Of a stretch of DNA of 64,000 nucleotides, positions 8,788 through 18,076 are shown in pieces. Source of the stretch: VXYK01 sp965214565 (lineage in GTDB: Bacteria > Actinomycetota > Acidimicrobiia > Acidimicrobiales > Aldehydirespiratoraceae); assembly GCA_965214565.1 (NCBI GenBank), contig OZ243951.1, positions 248,001 to 312,000 on the forward strand, in the 5' to 3' direction. A program made the translations under genes and the position numbers. The notes under the pieces are model-generated. The model worked only from the letters and a program-made list of their open reading frames with translations. It was not told the DNA's origin and searched no databases. Numbering within the stretch: position 1 is the first letter of the stretch; every line of letters starts with the position of its first letter.

Positions 8788-9765
8788 GTGCGATCGCTCG
8801 CGGACTACCTTGACCTCACCGTCGAGCAGGCGAGATCGCAGTGGGGACAGATCCTGCGCCGACAGCCGAAGCCCCGTCAAGAGACCTACACACCAGTTGA
8901 GACGATCTTTTGTTACGGGCTGTTCTTCGTGATGGATCCGCACCGCTTTGGGGGCGGATCAATCCACCGGGCTCCGAAGACCCTGCATGATCTAGCCCGA
9001 CTGTTCGTGAGAACCCCGGGTTCGCTCAACAGCAAGATGATGAACCTTGATGGGTCTCGGGCCAATGCCGGAGCCCACGAGTGGGAGTTCTTCACTGAGA
9101 TGGCCGCCGACCCCAGTCAGTTTCTGCTGCTCTACAACACGGCGCTGCTTGGGGCTCGGGACATGGGCATAGGAGTCGACCGGTTGCCGGACTTCCTCTC
9201 GCTCGACGGTGTGTCAAGCTTCGACCTTCTCGGGCAGGACGAACTCTCCCAACGCACTCTCGATACCGTGCTCGAGGTGCGGGCAGCAAAGAAGCGGATC
9301 CGCAGCCTCGCCGGTGACGAAGTGACCTCTCGTCTGGTGGAACATGAAATCCGCATGGGCCAGCACAGGTTCGCCGGGTCGGTCCTGGACAATTTCGCTC
9401 ACACATGCGGGTTCTGCGGGTTCGAACCGCGGTCCATCCCCCGCAACAAGTTGCTGGTGGCATCACATATCAAGCCGTGGGCCGACTGCGATGACCGCGA
9501 ACGGTTGGATCCACTGAATGGTGTGGCTGCGTGCCCAACGCACGACGCTGCTTTCGACACAGGGTTGATCACCGTCAACGGTGGACTCAGGGTGCATCGA
9601 GCGCCAAAGTTGGAAACCAGCGTTCGAACCGATCCCGGTGTTGACCAGTATTTCGGGCATGCGTTGAAGCCCACGCTGTACGTTCCCGAACGAGGCCGAG
9701 CTCCCAGCGACTCTTATTTGAGTTGGCACCGAGAACGCATCTTCCAGGGGAGCATCGGTCGATAA
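8788..9765 (+). CDS. HNH endonuclease domain protein with novel N-terminal region
   Basis: About 325 residues from GTG 8788. The C-terminal third has an HNH nuclease: CGFCGF zinc half-site, LVASHIKPWADCDDRERLDP with the His, then NGVAACPTHDAAFDTGLIT. This arrangement resembles HNH domains of stand-alone restriction-like enzymes. The N-terminal two thirds (YLDLTVEQARSQWGQIL onward) is not recognised by eye. No methyltransferase or partner gene sits next to it. It might be an orphan modification-dependent nuclease or a homing-type nuclease; neither is shown. Confidence 0.7.
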   Translation: MRSLADYLDLTVEQARSQWGQILRRQPKPRQETYTPVETIFCYGLFFVMDPHRFGGGSIHRAPKTLHDLARLFVRTPGSLNSKMMNLDGSRANAGAHEWEFFTEMAADPSQFLLLYNTALLGARDMGIGVDRLPDFLSLDGVSSFDLLGQDELSQRTLDTVLEVRAAKKRIRSLAGDEVTSRLVEHEIRMGQHRFAGSVLDNFAHTCGFCGFEPRSIPRNKLLVASHIKPWADCDDRERLDPLNGVAACPTHDAAFDTGLITVNGGLRVHRAPKLETSVRTDPGVDQYFGHALKPTLYVPERGRAPSDSYLSWHRERIFQGSIGR

Positions 9766-9916
9766 GGAGAAGGTGACCAAACCGCGGACTCACTCGGCGC
9801 GATGGTTAGCCGAGTCGCTATTCCAGCGCGAACTGGCCCGCGAACTGCGGAGGTGACGGCGCCCGCGTATTGGTGGTGGATTAGTCAGCGGACGGGTGGC
9901 ATGGGAACCTCGGGGG

Positions 9917-10837
9917 ATGAAAGTACGGATCGGCTACGGGATAGGGGCAGTGCCGAAGCTGCTGAGCCGGCCCGACGGGCTCGGCGCGGTGGTTGACGAA
10001 CTCGACCGGCTCGGATTCGACTCGTTGTGGTTTCCCGAGCGGGTCAACAGCCCACAACTCGACCCGATCGTGGCGATGGCGTACGTAGCCGGGCGCAGCA
10101 CCCGCTTGAAGTTCGGGCCGGCCGTATCGGTGCTGCCGGGGCGCAACCCGGTCTTGATGGCGAAGATGCTGGCCAGCCTCGACGTGATATCGGGTGGGCG
10201 CTGTCTTCCTGCTTTCGGGCTCGGAATCGCCAACACCGCAGAGCATCAGGCGTTCGGTGTTGAGCGGATGCAGCGCGCTCGGTGGCTCAACGAGGCCTTG
10301 CCGCTGATGCGCCGCCTCTGGTGCGAGGACGAAGTCGACCACGAAGGTGAGCGCTTCTCGCTGAAGGGTGCGCGGGTCCTTCCCAAACCGATCCAGCAGC
10401 CCTTCGAAGTGTGGCTCGGCGGGCAGGCCCCTTCGGAACTTCGCCGCACCGGCCGGCTCGCCGATGGCTGGCTTGCCTCGTTCACCACCCCGGGCCGTGT
10501 CGCGGAGTCGATGGTTGTGATCGAACAGGCAGCCCAAGACGCCGGCAGGTCAATGGACCCCGAGCACTACGGGGTGCTGATCCCCTATCTGCCGACGCCT
10601 TCGGGTGGCGGTGAGTCCGAGATTCCCGCTGCATTGCGTGCAGTCGTTGCCAGCCGCATGCCAGACACCGACGTGCGTGAAATCGTGGCCACGTCCCAAA
10701 GGCGGATCGTGGAGATGCTCGACGAGTACACCGCTGTCGGCGCCTCTAAGTTCGTACTGTTCCCGTTCAGCGAACCCGACGACTGGCACCGGGAACTCGA
10801 CGCCCTGGCACAGGTCGCGCTGCCGCTCCAGGCCTGA
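9917..10837 (+). CDS. LLM-class (luciferase-like) F420/flavin-dependent oxidoreductase
   Basis: A 306-residue TIM-barrel protein of the bacterial luciferase superfamily. Family features are the N-terminal strand VRIGYGIGAV, LGFDSLWFPERV, the SVLPGRNPVLMAKMLASLDVISGGR block, and FEVWLGGQAPSELRRTGRLADGWLA. Such proteins in actinobacteria mostly use coenzyme F420 or FMN to reduce or oxidise small substrates. The ATG at 9917 follows a GGGG-containing ribosome site. It stands alone between the HNH gene and the DUF222-HNH locus, so context gives no substrate. Confidence 0.82.
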   Translation: MKVRIGYGIGAVPKLLSRPDGLGAVVDELDRLGFDSLWFPERVNSPQLDPIVAMAYVAGRSTRLKFGPAVSVLPGRNPVLMAKMLASLDVISGGRCLPAFGLGIANTAEHQAFGVERMQRARWLNEALPLMRRLWCEDEVDHEGERFSLKGARVLPKPIQQPFEVWLGGQAPSELRRTGRLADGWLASFTTPGRVAESMVVIEQAAQDAGRSMDPEHYGVLIPYLPTPSGGGESEIPAALRAVVASRMPDTDVREIVATSQRRIVEMLDEYTAVGASKFVLFPFSEPDDWHRELDALAQVALPLQA

Positions 10838-11073
10838 ACGGCCGCACTAGTGGTCCGTCGCCGAACAACCGTGCTAACCCAGCCAGACTGAGTACCGTTG
10901 CGGATCGTCGAGGCCGAAGCAGTGGGTGCTCCACGCAATCGCTCTTCAGGATTCGAGACACGAAGAGCCAACGGCTCATTGATCACCTCAGGCGAAGGAC
11001 ACGCCGCACATGCTTTGGATTTCGGTCGGGTTTCGACGGTTGTGTCATTGTGTCTAGGGCACTGACTACTGTG
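10838..11073. other. Intergenic stretch without recognised gene
   Basis: About 240 bases follow the LLM gene before the duplicated upstream block of the DUF222 locus. Short frames on both strands show no family features. I see no clear hairpin terminator. The last part becomes AT-richer and probably carries promoter elements for the truncated DUF222 copy. Confidence 0.4.
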
Positions 11074-11288
11074 CAGTAACAGATTATTCTATACACTGTC
11101 ATACCCTGTCGTTAGGTTGTAGCCATGTTCGATTCGATGATCCTACAGACCCGGCAGGTGTTGACTTCTGGGCTAACGCGTGGCGAGTTGGAGGCCCTGG
11201 TTGCGGGTGCTGGGCGGGTGATGGCGGCGATGGAGGCGATGAAGGCACGGTGCGCGACCGAGACCGAGGCGCTCGATGACGGAGGGGA
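11074..11288 (+). repeat. Copy 1 of a direct duplication (promoter plus 5' end of a DUF222 gene)
   Basis: This block and the one beginning at 11354 share CAGTAAC, then TCATACC, GTTAGGTTGT and the start of the coding region (ATGTTCGA onward), with scattered point differences. Similarity ends near 11288 and 11566. Both the upstream region and about 55 codons are duplicated in tandem, about 278 bases apart, so copy 1 is a partial duplicate of the functional gene start. Confidence 0.75.
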
Positions 11289-11352
11289 CGCTCAGAACGA
11301 CCCGGGTCGGGAGTTCGAGGCATTGCACGAATGCGGGGTTCCGAAGTGCTGA
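11125..11352 (+). pseudogene. Truncated DUF222 (13E12-type) gene fragment
   Basis: The 75-residue frame repeats the N-terminus of the full gene just downstream: FDSMILQTRQVLTSGL against FDSMIQQTRQVVTSGL, then GELEALVAGAGRVMAAMEAM. After about 55 codons the match is lost and the frame ends. It lacks almost all of DUF222 and the HNH domain. A short peptide could still be made because the upstream region is conserved. Confidence 0.75.
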
Positions 11353-11401
11353 ACAGTAACCTATTTCATGCAGTTTCATACCTTGTTGTTAGGTTGTGGT
11401 C

Positions 11402-12559
11402 ATGTTCGACTCGATGATCCAACAGACCCGGCAGGTCGTGACTTCTGGGCTTAGCCGCGGCGAACTGGAAGGGTTGGTTGCGGGTGCTGGGCGGGCGATC
11501 GCGGCGTTGAACGCGTTGCAGACCCGTTGCGCGATCGAGATCGAGGGGCTCGATGATGGCGGGGTGAACTCTAAGGTTGTGTTGCGCGAGGCGGGGCGCA
11601 TGTCGACTCGTGCGGCGAACAAGGTCGCCAAGACTGCTGCCGGGCTCGTGGATCTGCCCAGACTCGCGGAGTCGTTGGCCAGCGGCGCGATCACTGCTGA
11701 ACACGCCGAAGTCGCCGTGGGGGCAGCGGCGAAGACTTCGCCTCAACAAGTCGAAGATCAACTGTCGGGTCTTGCTGAGGATTGTTCGGTTGATGCGTTC
11801 GCTGAGGCGTCGCGGCGGTGGGTGAACCGCAACCAGCCCGACGACGGAGCCGAACTGTATGAACAACAACGCAACAACCGGTCGTTGAAGCACTGGGTCA
11901 ACGAAGAGGGCATGGGCGTGCTACTCGCTGAGCTGGACCCGACCAGCTATCAACAGGTACGCAAAGCACTCGATGTCGAGTATGACCGGTTGTGGCGAGA
12001 CGACGGAGGCCGCGACGGCTCCCCTGATGATGTACGTACACCTCAACAGCGCATGGCTGATGCGTTCGTGGCGCTGTTGACCAACCCCGAGCGCCGCGGA
12101 CCCGGCACCACCAGGCACCAACTCATCGCGGTGGCTGACATCGAACGCCTACGTGGCGATGACCCCACCGGTGTCGCTGAGATCGTCGGTGGTGAAGCAC
12201 TGCCGCAGACCGTGCTCGAACGGCTCATCTGCACCGCCGCCGTTACCGGGGTGGTCTTTGACGGTGAGGGACAGCCCATCTGGGTGGGACGCACCCACCG
12301 ACACGCAACCGAAGCCCAAATCAAAGCCATCATCGCCCGCGACCGGCACTGCAGAGGCAAACACTGCACGGCCGGTCCCGAACGCTGCGAAATACATCAC
12401 ATCAAACCCTGGGAACAAGGCGGACGCACAAACATCGACGAGATGTGCTTGGCCTGCCCACTGTGCCACCACAACATCCACGACCGCGGCTACATCGCCA
12501 TCAAAACCAAAACCGGCTACCAAATCATCAACCCCAACAACCCACCAAACGGGCCCTGA
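11402..12559 (+). CDS. DUF222 / HNH endonuclease (13E12 repeat family)
   Basis: This 385-residue protein has the two-part structure of the actinobacterial 13E12 family. A helical DUF222 domain fills most of the N-terminal 280 residues (RAANKVAKTAAGLVDLP, ALASGAITAEHA-like block, AELDPTSYQQVRKAL). A C-terminal HNH nuclease follows: RDRHCRGKHCTAGPERCEIH, HIKPWEQGGRTNIDEMCLAC and HHNIHDRGY. Such genes are usually multi-copy and linked to intragenomic repeats in mycobacteria and relatives, but their role is not settled. The ATG at 11402 is fixed by comparison with the duplicated copy at 11125. Confidence 0.85.
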   Translation: MFDSMIQQTRQVVTSGLSRGELEGLVAGAGRAIAALNALQTRCAIEIEGLDDGGVNSKVVLREAGRMSTRAANKVAKTAAGLVDLPRLAESLASGAITAEHAEVAVGAAAKTSPQQVEDQLSGLAEDCSVDAFAEASRRWVNRNQPDDGAELYEQQRNNRSLKHWVNEEGMGVLLAELDPTSYQQVRKALDVEYDRLWRDDGGRDGSPDDVRTPQQRMADAFVALLTNPERRGPGTTRHQLIAVADIERLRGDDPTGVAEIVGGEALPQTVLERLICTAAVTGVVFDGEGQPIWVGRTHRHATEAQIKAIIARDRHCRGKHCTAGPERCEIHHIKPWEQGGRTNIDEMCLACPLCHHNIHDRGYIAIKTKTGYQIINPNNPPNGP

Positions 12560-13013
12560 ACAGAACCATCAGGGACTTGCCCTTCGGACTCGACTCCGCC
12601 TCTCCGCGGTTGAGAATGCCCACCATGAACCAGGGAGCACCACCAGAAACTCACCCTGCGACTCGGCAGCAACTACCTAAGACATCTGCTGGCAACGAGA
12701 CACCAACAGAAACCCACGCTTCGGCTCAACTGCGGTTCGGCAGCAACTACCTAAGACATCTGCTGGCAACGAGACACCAACAGAAACCCACGCTTCGGCT
12801 CAACTTCACCGAGTTGATCTCCCGCAGCAGCACCTCGCAACAAGAGGGACCAACAGAAACTCACCCTACGGCTCGACTCCGCCCTTCCCCTATTGACTCC
12901 ACCGCTGCAAAGAAGCCAAAGCCGTATCAGTCACAGGACACGACAGAGTTGCACTTGCCAGATCCGCTACGAACTGCACAGGCATCACCAGCTGAACATG
13001 ATCAATTGGACCG
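12560..13013. repeat. Noncoding array of imperfect repeats, including a perfect 69-bp direct repeat
   Basis: No credible gene lies in this 454-base gap. A 69-bp sequence at 12663-12731 recurs without mismatch at 12737-12805 (period 74). A shorter core, ACC(A)ACAGAAAC(T/C)CACCCT with a CGGCTC-like end, occurs four times, beginning at 12639, 12702, 12776 and 12849. Unit length, sequence drift and lack of spacers rule out a CRISPR array. Position directly behind the 13E12 nuclease gene suggests the repeats belong to that locus. Confidence 0.75.
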
Positions 13014-14180
13014 CTAGAGGCGATCGAATGCCTGCTCTAGGTCGCCGAGGAGGTCGTCGAGGGCCTCGAGGCCCACGCTGAGACGAAGCAGGTCATCGGC
13101 CACTTCCAGAGGCGAACCCGCCGCTGATGCATGGGTCATCGCGCCGGGATGCTCGATCAACGACTCGACCGCTCCCAGCGACTCAGCCAACACAAACACT
13201 TGAGTGCTCGCCGCCAAGCGCATCGCTGCATCCGCTCCTCCGGCAACCCGAAACGACACCATCCCGCCGAAGTCGCGCATCTGGCGAGCCGCGATCTCAT
13301 GGCCCGAGTGATCGGCAAGGCCCGGATAGAACACTTCAACCACCTCAGGCCTGCCGGTCAAGAACTCGGCCACGGCACGGGCGCTGTCACAATGGCGATC
13401 CATCCGCACCGCCAGCGTCTTGAGGCCTCGCAAGGTGAGGTAGTTGTCGAAGGGACTGCCGACCGCGCCCACTGCCTTCTGCAGAAACTCAAGTTGTTCC
13501 GCAAGCTCGGTGTCGTTCAGCGCCAAGAACCCGCCGACCACGTCTGAGTGGCCGCCGCAGTACTTTGTGGTCGAGTGGACCACCACATCGGCCCCCAGCG
13601 TCAACGGCTGCTGCAGGTACGGAGTGGCGAAAGTGTTGTCCACAACCAGCCTTGCGCCGACGCTGTGCGTGACTTCGGCAACCGCGGCGATGTCGATAAC
13701 CGTCAACGAGGGGTTGGTGGGCGTCTCCACCCAAACGACCTTCGTCGCCGACGGAAGTGCCTCACGCAAGCCGGCCAAGTCTGTCAAGTCAACCGCAGAC
13801 CAGGTGATGCCCATCGGGACCAGCACATGCGCGATCAGACGGAACGTCCCGCCGTAGGCATCGTCGCCCAACACAATGTGGTCACCCGGGACCAGCGTGC
13901 GCAGAAAAGTGTCCTCAGCGGCCATGCCGGAAGCGAAAGCCAGCCCATGGTCGGCAGCTTCAAGCGATGCGAGACACTCCTGCAGCGCCGTGCGTGTCGG
14001 GTTCGAAACCCGGGCATACAAGTAACCCCGGTTCACGCCGACTTCCTCCTGCACGAAGGTCGTCGCCAGCGAGATCGGCGTGACCACCGCCCCACTGCTC
14101 ACATCGTGGGGTTGTCCGGCTCGAATAGCCCGAGTCTCAAAACCCCAGGCTTGCGCGTCGGCAAAGATATCGTCAGCCAC
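13014..14180 (-). CDS. Cystathionine gamma-synthase/gamma-lyase family PLP enzyme
   Basis: A 388-residue Cys/Met-metabolism PLP enzyme. The PLP lysine motif is seen in HSTTKYCGGHSDVVGG, the cofactor-phosphate region in FASGMAAEDTFL, and the substrate part in YLYARVSNPTRTALQECLA. It either joins cysteine to an activated homoserine or, more likely given its partner, cleaves cystathionine to cysteine. The GTG start at 14180 overlaps the stop of the cystathionine beta-synthase gene (GTGGCTGA), so the two are translated together. Synthase and lyase activities cannot be separated by sequence reading. Confidence 0.9.
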   Translation of the reverse strand: MADDIFADAQAWGFETRAIRAGQPHDVSSGAVVTPISLATTFVQEEVGVNRGYLYARVSNPTRTALQECLASLEAADHGLAFASGMAAEDTFLRTLVPGDHIVLGDDAYGGTFRLIAHVLVPMGITWSAVDLTDLAGLREALPSATKVVWVETPTNPSLTVIDIAAVAEVTHSVGARLVVDNTFATPYLQQPLTLGADVVVHSTTKYCGGHSDVVGGFLALNDTELAEQLEFLQKAVGAVGSPFDNYLTLRGLKTLAVRMDRHCDSARAVAEFLTGRPEVVEVFYPGLADHSGHEIAARQMRDFGGMVSFRVAGGADAAMRLAASTQVFVLAESLGAVESLIEHPGAMTHASAAGSPLEVADDLLRLSVGLEALDDLLGDLEQAFDRL

Positions 14181-15546
14181 CGGAGTCACCTTTCGACAGG
14201 AACGACAACACATCGCTCGAAGAGATCACCGCGCGGGGTCGCCCACCATCGAGCACCAGCAACGCCGAACACGACTCCAACATCTCGACCGCAAACGCGA
14301 TCGGTTGCCCCGAACCGACCGTGCGCAGCTTCGGACCCATGATGTCCTCGACCGTCTTGTCGAGCACCGCATCGTTACCGAAGGCTAGATCCATGACTCG
14401 CAGTTCACTGACCGACCCCATCACCTCGGCGTTGGCCAGCGGCATCTCGCCCTTGGCCACCGGCAGTTGCGAGACCCCGTGGTCACTCATCGTCTGCACC
14501 GCTTCGCTGACAGTGGCGTCAGGCTGCACATAAAGCAGATCCGGAACGTCTTCACGGCGCGAGTCGAGCACATCGGCGACCACAGGTCCCGATCCCCGCA
14601 AGAACCCGAATCCGGCCATCCACTCATCGTTGAAGACGGTGCTCAGATAGAGCCGCCCGTTGTCGGGAAGCAGCACGACCACCAGATCGTCGGGACCGCA
14701 CTCACGTGCAACCTGGACCGCAGCATTGACCGCGGTGCCACAGGACCCTCCGATCAGCAGCCCTTCGGACTCGGTCACCTCACGAGCGGTCAGAAAGGAG
14801 TCTCGGTCGCTCACTGCGATGGTGCGGTCGACGATCGAGACGTCGTAGGTGTCGGGAAAAAAATCCTCGCCGATCCCCTCAACGAGATAGGGACGACCGC
14901 TGCCTCCCGAATACACCGACCCCTCCGGATCAGCCGCGATGATCTGCACATCGGGATTTCGATCCTTCAGGTACCGACCGACGCCGGTGAGCGTTCCGCC
15001 GGTCCCTGCGCCCGCAACAAAATGGGAGATCCGGCCGCCGGTCTGGCGCCACAACTCAGGCCCTGTCGTCTCCAAGTGGGCTTGAGGGTTGGCAAGATTG
15101 TGGTACTGGTTGGGCCGGAACGCTCCAGGGATCTCCTTCACGAGCCGCTCAGCTGTGGAGTAGTAGGAGGCCGGGTCATCAGGAGCGACAGCGACCGGGC
15201 AGATCACAACCTCCGCGCCGTAGGCCCGGAGCAGATCGACTTTCTCCGCCCCCACCTTGCTAGTCACTACGAAGATACAGCGGTAGCCGCGCTGGGCTGC
15301 CACGATCGCCAGCCCGATACCGGTGTTGCCCGAAGTCGGCTCGACGATGGTGCCGCCCGGTTGAAGCAGACCCTCCCGTTCAGCAGCGTCGATCATGGCG
15401 ATCGCAGGGCGGTCCTTTGAACTGCCCCCGGGGTTCACAGCCTCAATCTTGGCTACGACCGGACACGGCAGGCCCTCGCTGATACGTCGAAGCTTGACAA
15501 GAGGGGTGTTGCCAACCAAGTCAAGCACCGAATCGTGAATCTCCAT
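14173..15546 (-). CDS. cbs: Cystathionine beta-synthase
   Basis: A 457-residue fold-type II PLP enzyme that condenses serine and homocysteine to cystathionine. The PLP lysine lies in NPGGSSKDRPAIAMID, the cofactor loop in EPTSGNTGIGLAI, and the phosphate-binding GAGTGGTLTGVGRYL follows. The C-terminal 120 residues hold two CBS motifs (ATVSEAVQTMSDHGVSQLPV and the final ALLVLDGGRPRAVISSSDVL), which often sense adenosyl ligands. Start at ATG 15546 (MEIHDSVLDLVGNTPLVKL). With the downstream lyase-type enzyme it forms a reverse transsulfuration pair making cysteine from methionine. Confidence 0.93.
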   Translation of the reverse strand: MEIHDSVLDLVGNTPLVKLRRISEGLPCPVVAKIEAVNPGGSSKDRPAIAMIDAAEREGLLQPGGTIVEPTSGNTGIGLAIVAAQRGYRCIFVVTSKVGAEKVDLLRAYGAEVVICPVAVAPDDPASYYSTAERLVKEIPGAFRPNQYHNLANPQAHLETTGPELWRQTGGRISHFVAGAGTGGTLTGVGRYLKDRNPDVQIIAADPEGSVYSGGSGRPYLVEGIGEDFFPDTYDVSIVDRTIAVSDRDSFLTAREVTESEGLLIGGSCGTAVNAAVQVARECGPDDLVVVLLPDNGRLYLSTVFNDEWMAGFGFLRGSGPVVADVLDSRREDVPDLLYVQPDATVSEAVQTMSDHGVSQLPVAKGEMPLANAEVMGSVSELRVMDLAFGNDAVLDKTVEDIMGPKLRTVGSGQPIAFAVEMLESCSALLVLDGGRPRAVISSSDVLSFLSKGDSGG

Positions 15547-15679
15547 CGCAGTTCCTTGAATTTGTGACGGTAGCCGTATTGTGGCATCAACTCTCGGTGC
15601 CAGCGGACTCAACCAGCGTATGCCCCTTGAGTTCGATCACGATAGTTTCTGATCGCTTGCCAACATGGAGAGGTGACAA

Positions 15680-16945
15680 ATGTCTGACAAGGGAGCGTCC
15701 GACAAGGGAGCGTCTGACAAACCGGGGTTGCTCTCGGGCGTGCGCGTGATCGAGTCGAGCCTGCTGGGGCCCGGACATGTGGCAACGTTCCTCGCCGATC
15801 TCGGCGCCGATGTGATCAAGGTCGAGTCTCCGGCCGGTGACTACATCCGTGCGATGACCTGGCCCATCGTCAACGGCGTGTCGCTGCTGCACCTCCACAC
15901 CCACCGCGGCAAACGGAGCGTCACACTCAACTTGAAGACCGATGAGGGCAAACAGCTCTACCGCGACCTGGTAGCCACCGCGGACGTGGTCTTGGAGGCG
16001 ATGCGGCCCGGCACCCTGGCCCGCCTGGGGCTCGGCTACGAAGATCTGAAGGCGGTCAACCCGAAGATCATTTTCGCCACGCTCTCCGGTTACGGATCAA
16101 CCGGCCCGTACCGGGACATGCCAAGCCACGGCATCGCATACGACACCTGGTCGGGCATAGTCCAGCCGGTCACCGACGACGAAGGGTTCACCCGCATCCC
16201 TCCGACGATGCCCAACGTGGGGATCAACGTAGGCCCGATGGTGGCGGCGATGGCGATACTCGCCGGCATCATCTCCGCTCGTGAGACCGGTGAGGGATGC
16301 TCGATGGAGATGGCCCAGTCAGACGCCGCCGCCTACATGGACTGGTACCGGATCGAGTCCGAAAGGGCATATCTGCGGCCCGAGGACGAAGTCACCGGCA
16401 ACCCTTCAGACGACTACGTGCGCCGCCCCGCCGGTTTGGCCGGCATGTGGGAGGGCGTCCGCTACCAGATGTACGAGTCGACCGACGGCCATGTCCTGTT
16501 CATGGCTTCTGAACAGGCATTCTGGAAGAACTTCTGCGAAGGGGTCGGGCGCATGGACCTGTTCGAGCGCTGGCCGGGCTCCACCTATGCCGATCACGCT
16601 CGCGGCAACACCGAACTTCAGCGTGAACTCCAACAGATCTTCAAGACTCGCAGCAGCCGGGAATGGCTCGATTTCGCCAACGAGAACAACACGACAATCG
16701 CACCGGTCAACACGCCCGCCAACATCGGCGACGACCCGCAGTTCCAGGCCCGCATGGGTTTCTACCCGACCGAGGAACTCGGCTGCGAGCAGTTGCCGCT
16801 GCCGGTGTTCGTCGACGGCGAGGCGCTCCCCTGCCCGACGATGGCACCAACCGTCGGAGAGCACAACGACGACGTGATGGCCACAGTGCTCGACAAGTCC
16901 CCCGGCGAGATCGCCGCTCTTCGAAACGCAGGCGCCTTCGGCTGA
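15680..16945 (+). CDS. CaiB/BaiF-type (family III) CoA-transferase
   Basis: The 421-residue protein belongs to the formyl-CoA/carnitine CoA-transferase family and should move CoA between organic acids through an aspartyl-CoA intermediate. Characteristic are VRVIESSLLGPGHVATFLADLGADVIKVE, the RGKRSVTLNLKTDEG block, ATLSGYGSTGPYRDMPSHGI and the MEMAQSDAAAYM segment. The N-terminus has a short internal repeat, SDKGASDKGASDKPG, from a 15-bp tandem duplication. It is divergent from cbs. The substrate cannot be named; the neighbourhood suggests an organic acid or lipid breakdown product. Confidence 0.87.
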   Translation: MSDKGASDKGASDKPGLLSGVRVIESSLLGPGHVATFLADLGADVIKVESPAGDYIRAMTWPIVNGVSLLHLHTHRGKRSVTLNLKTDEGKQLYRDLVATADVVLEAMRPGTLARLGLGYEDLKAVNPKIIFATLSGYGSTGPYRDMPSHGIAYDTWSGIVQPVTDDEGFTRIPPTMPNVGINVGPMVAAMAILAGIISARETGEGCSMEMAQSDAAAYMDWYRIESERAYLRPEDEVTGNPSDDYVRRPAGLAGMWEGVRYQMYESTDGHVLFMASEQAFWKNFCEGVGRMDLFERWPGSTYADHARGNTELQRELQQIFKTRSSREWLDFANENNTTIAPVNTPANIGDDPQFQARMGFYPTEELGCEQLPLPVFVDGEALPCPTMAPTVGEHNDDVMATVLDKSPGEIAALRNAGAFG

Positions 16946-17147
16946 CCGCGGCGTTCCTGCCCGATCACTGTTCCAGCGTACCCGTTCACTCATGCACCGT
17001 CTCGGCAGGATCCGTCACTCAAGCACCGGCTAGGCGTGCGTTCAGCTCTCCCCAAACGGGTACCGCGGCTCCGGTTGCGCCCGACGGAAGCAGCGCGGAG
17101 TTGGCGCAGGGTTGGCAGTGGGGGCGTCGGCCTGCGAACGTTGGGGC

Positions 17148-18038
17148 ATGTCGATCGCAGAACAATTGGCTGATCCCGGTGTCTGGCAGTTCACCGACGG
17201 CCAAAGCGCCCTTCAAGCCCAAGAGACCGCTGCCCGTATCGAGTCGCTCGGGTATTCCGCTCAATGGTTCGGCGAGGCGATGGGCAAGAACGCCTTCGTC
17301 AACGCCGCAACCCTGATCTCCGGCACCCAACGGTTGATCATCGCAACCGGAATCGCGGGCATCCACCTGCGTCATCCAGCAGCAATGCAGCAGGCCGGAC
17401 TGGACCTCGCGGAGCTCTCGGGAGGTCGCTTCCTACTCGGGATCGGAGTCTCGCACGCTCCCATGGTCGAAGGGCTTCGCAACCTGCCCTACGAAAAGCC
17501 GCTGTCCACGATGCGCACCTATCTCGAGGCAATGCAGGGCGCGCTCATCATGCCCGCTCCCAAGGTCGAGCCGCCGCCCGTCGTGCTCGCCGCGCTCGGC
17601 CCGAAGATGCTCGCATTGTCCGCTGAGAAGGCCTCCGGCGCCCACCCCTACTGGACCACACCGGAGCACACAGCCCAAGCCCGCCAGATCATGGGGCCCG
17701 ACTCTCTATTGTGCGTGGAACAGAAGTGCGTGTTGACCACCAACCGGGAGCTTGCGCACGCCAGAGCAAATGAGCAGCTACAGATGTACGCCACTCTCCC
17801 CAACTACCGCAACAGCTGGCTCCGCCTGGGTTTCAGCGAGGAGGAGATCGACTCGCGCGCCGCTCGTTTCGTGGACGCGGTCGTGGCCTGGGGAACAGAA
17901 GACGACATTGCGGCGCGTATCTCTGCGCACTACGACGCCGGGGCCTCCCATGTCTGTATCCAGGCTGTGCCTGCCGACGGGAGCCGCGGGGATCCCGACT
18001 GGAACCTGCTCGAAGCCCTAGCTCCCCTTTCAAGATGA
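17148..18038 (+). CDS. LLM-class F420/flavin-dependent oxidoreductase
   Basis: A 296-residue luciferase-like TIM-barrel protein. It resembles the actinobacterial subgroup of probable F420-dependent oxidoreductases: IESLGYSAQWFGEAMGKNAF, GIAGIHLRHPAAMQQAGLDL, LSGGRFLLGIGVSHAPMVEG and ALGPKMLALSAEKASGAHPY. ATG 17148 is the first good start. It lies between the CoA-transferase and the APH-fold kinase on the same strand, so all three may act in one degradative route. The substrate is unknown. Confidence 0.82.
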   Translation: MSIAEQLADPGVWQFTDGQSALQAQETAARIESLGYSAQWFGEAMGKNAFVNAATLISGTQRLIIATGIAGIHLRHPAAMQQAGLDLAELSGGRFLLGIGVSHAPMVEGLRNLPYEKPLSTMRTYLEAMQGALIMPAPKVEPPPVVLAALGPKMLALSAEKASGAHPYWTTPEHTAQARQIMGPDSLLCVEQKCVLTTNRELAHARANEQLQMYATLPNYRNSWLRLGFSEEEIDSRAARFVDAVVAWGTEDDIAARISAHYDAGASHVCIQAVPADGSRGDPDWNLLEALAPLSR

Positions 18039-18076
18039 CAAGATGGGCACGATGACCAGATGGGCGCGATGACCAG

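Noticed and set aside
12639..12880. CRISPR array
   Set aside because: The repeat units are imperfect, the spacing is uneven (63-74 bases), the long direct repeat includes the would-be spacer, and no cas genes are present.
15547..15679. SAM or other riboswitch in front of cbs
   Set aside because: I looked for the conserved SAM-I and SAM-II cores and for a terminator hairpin and found none.
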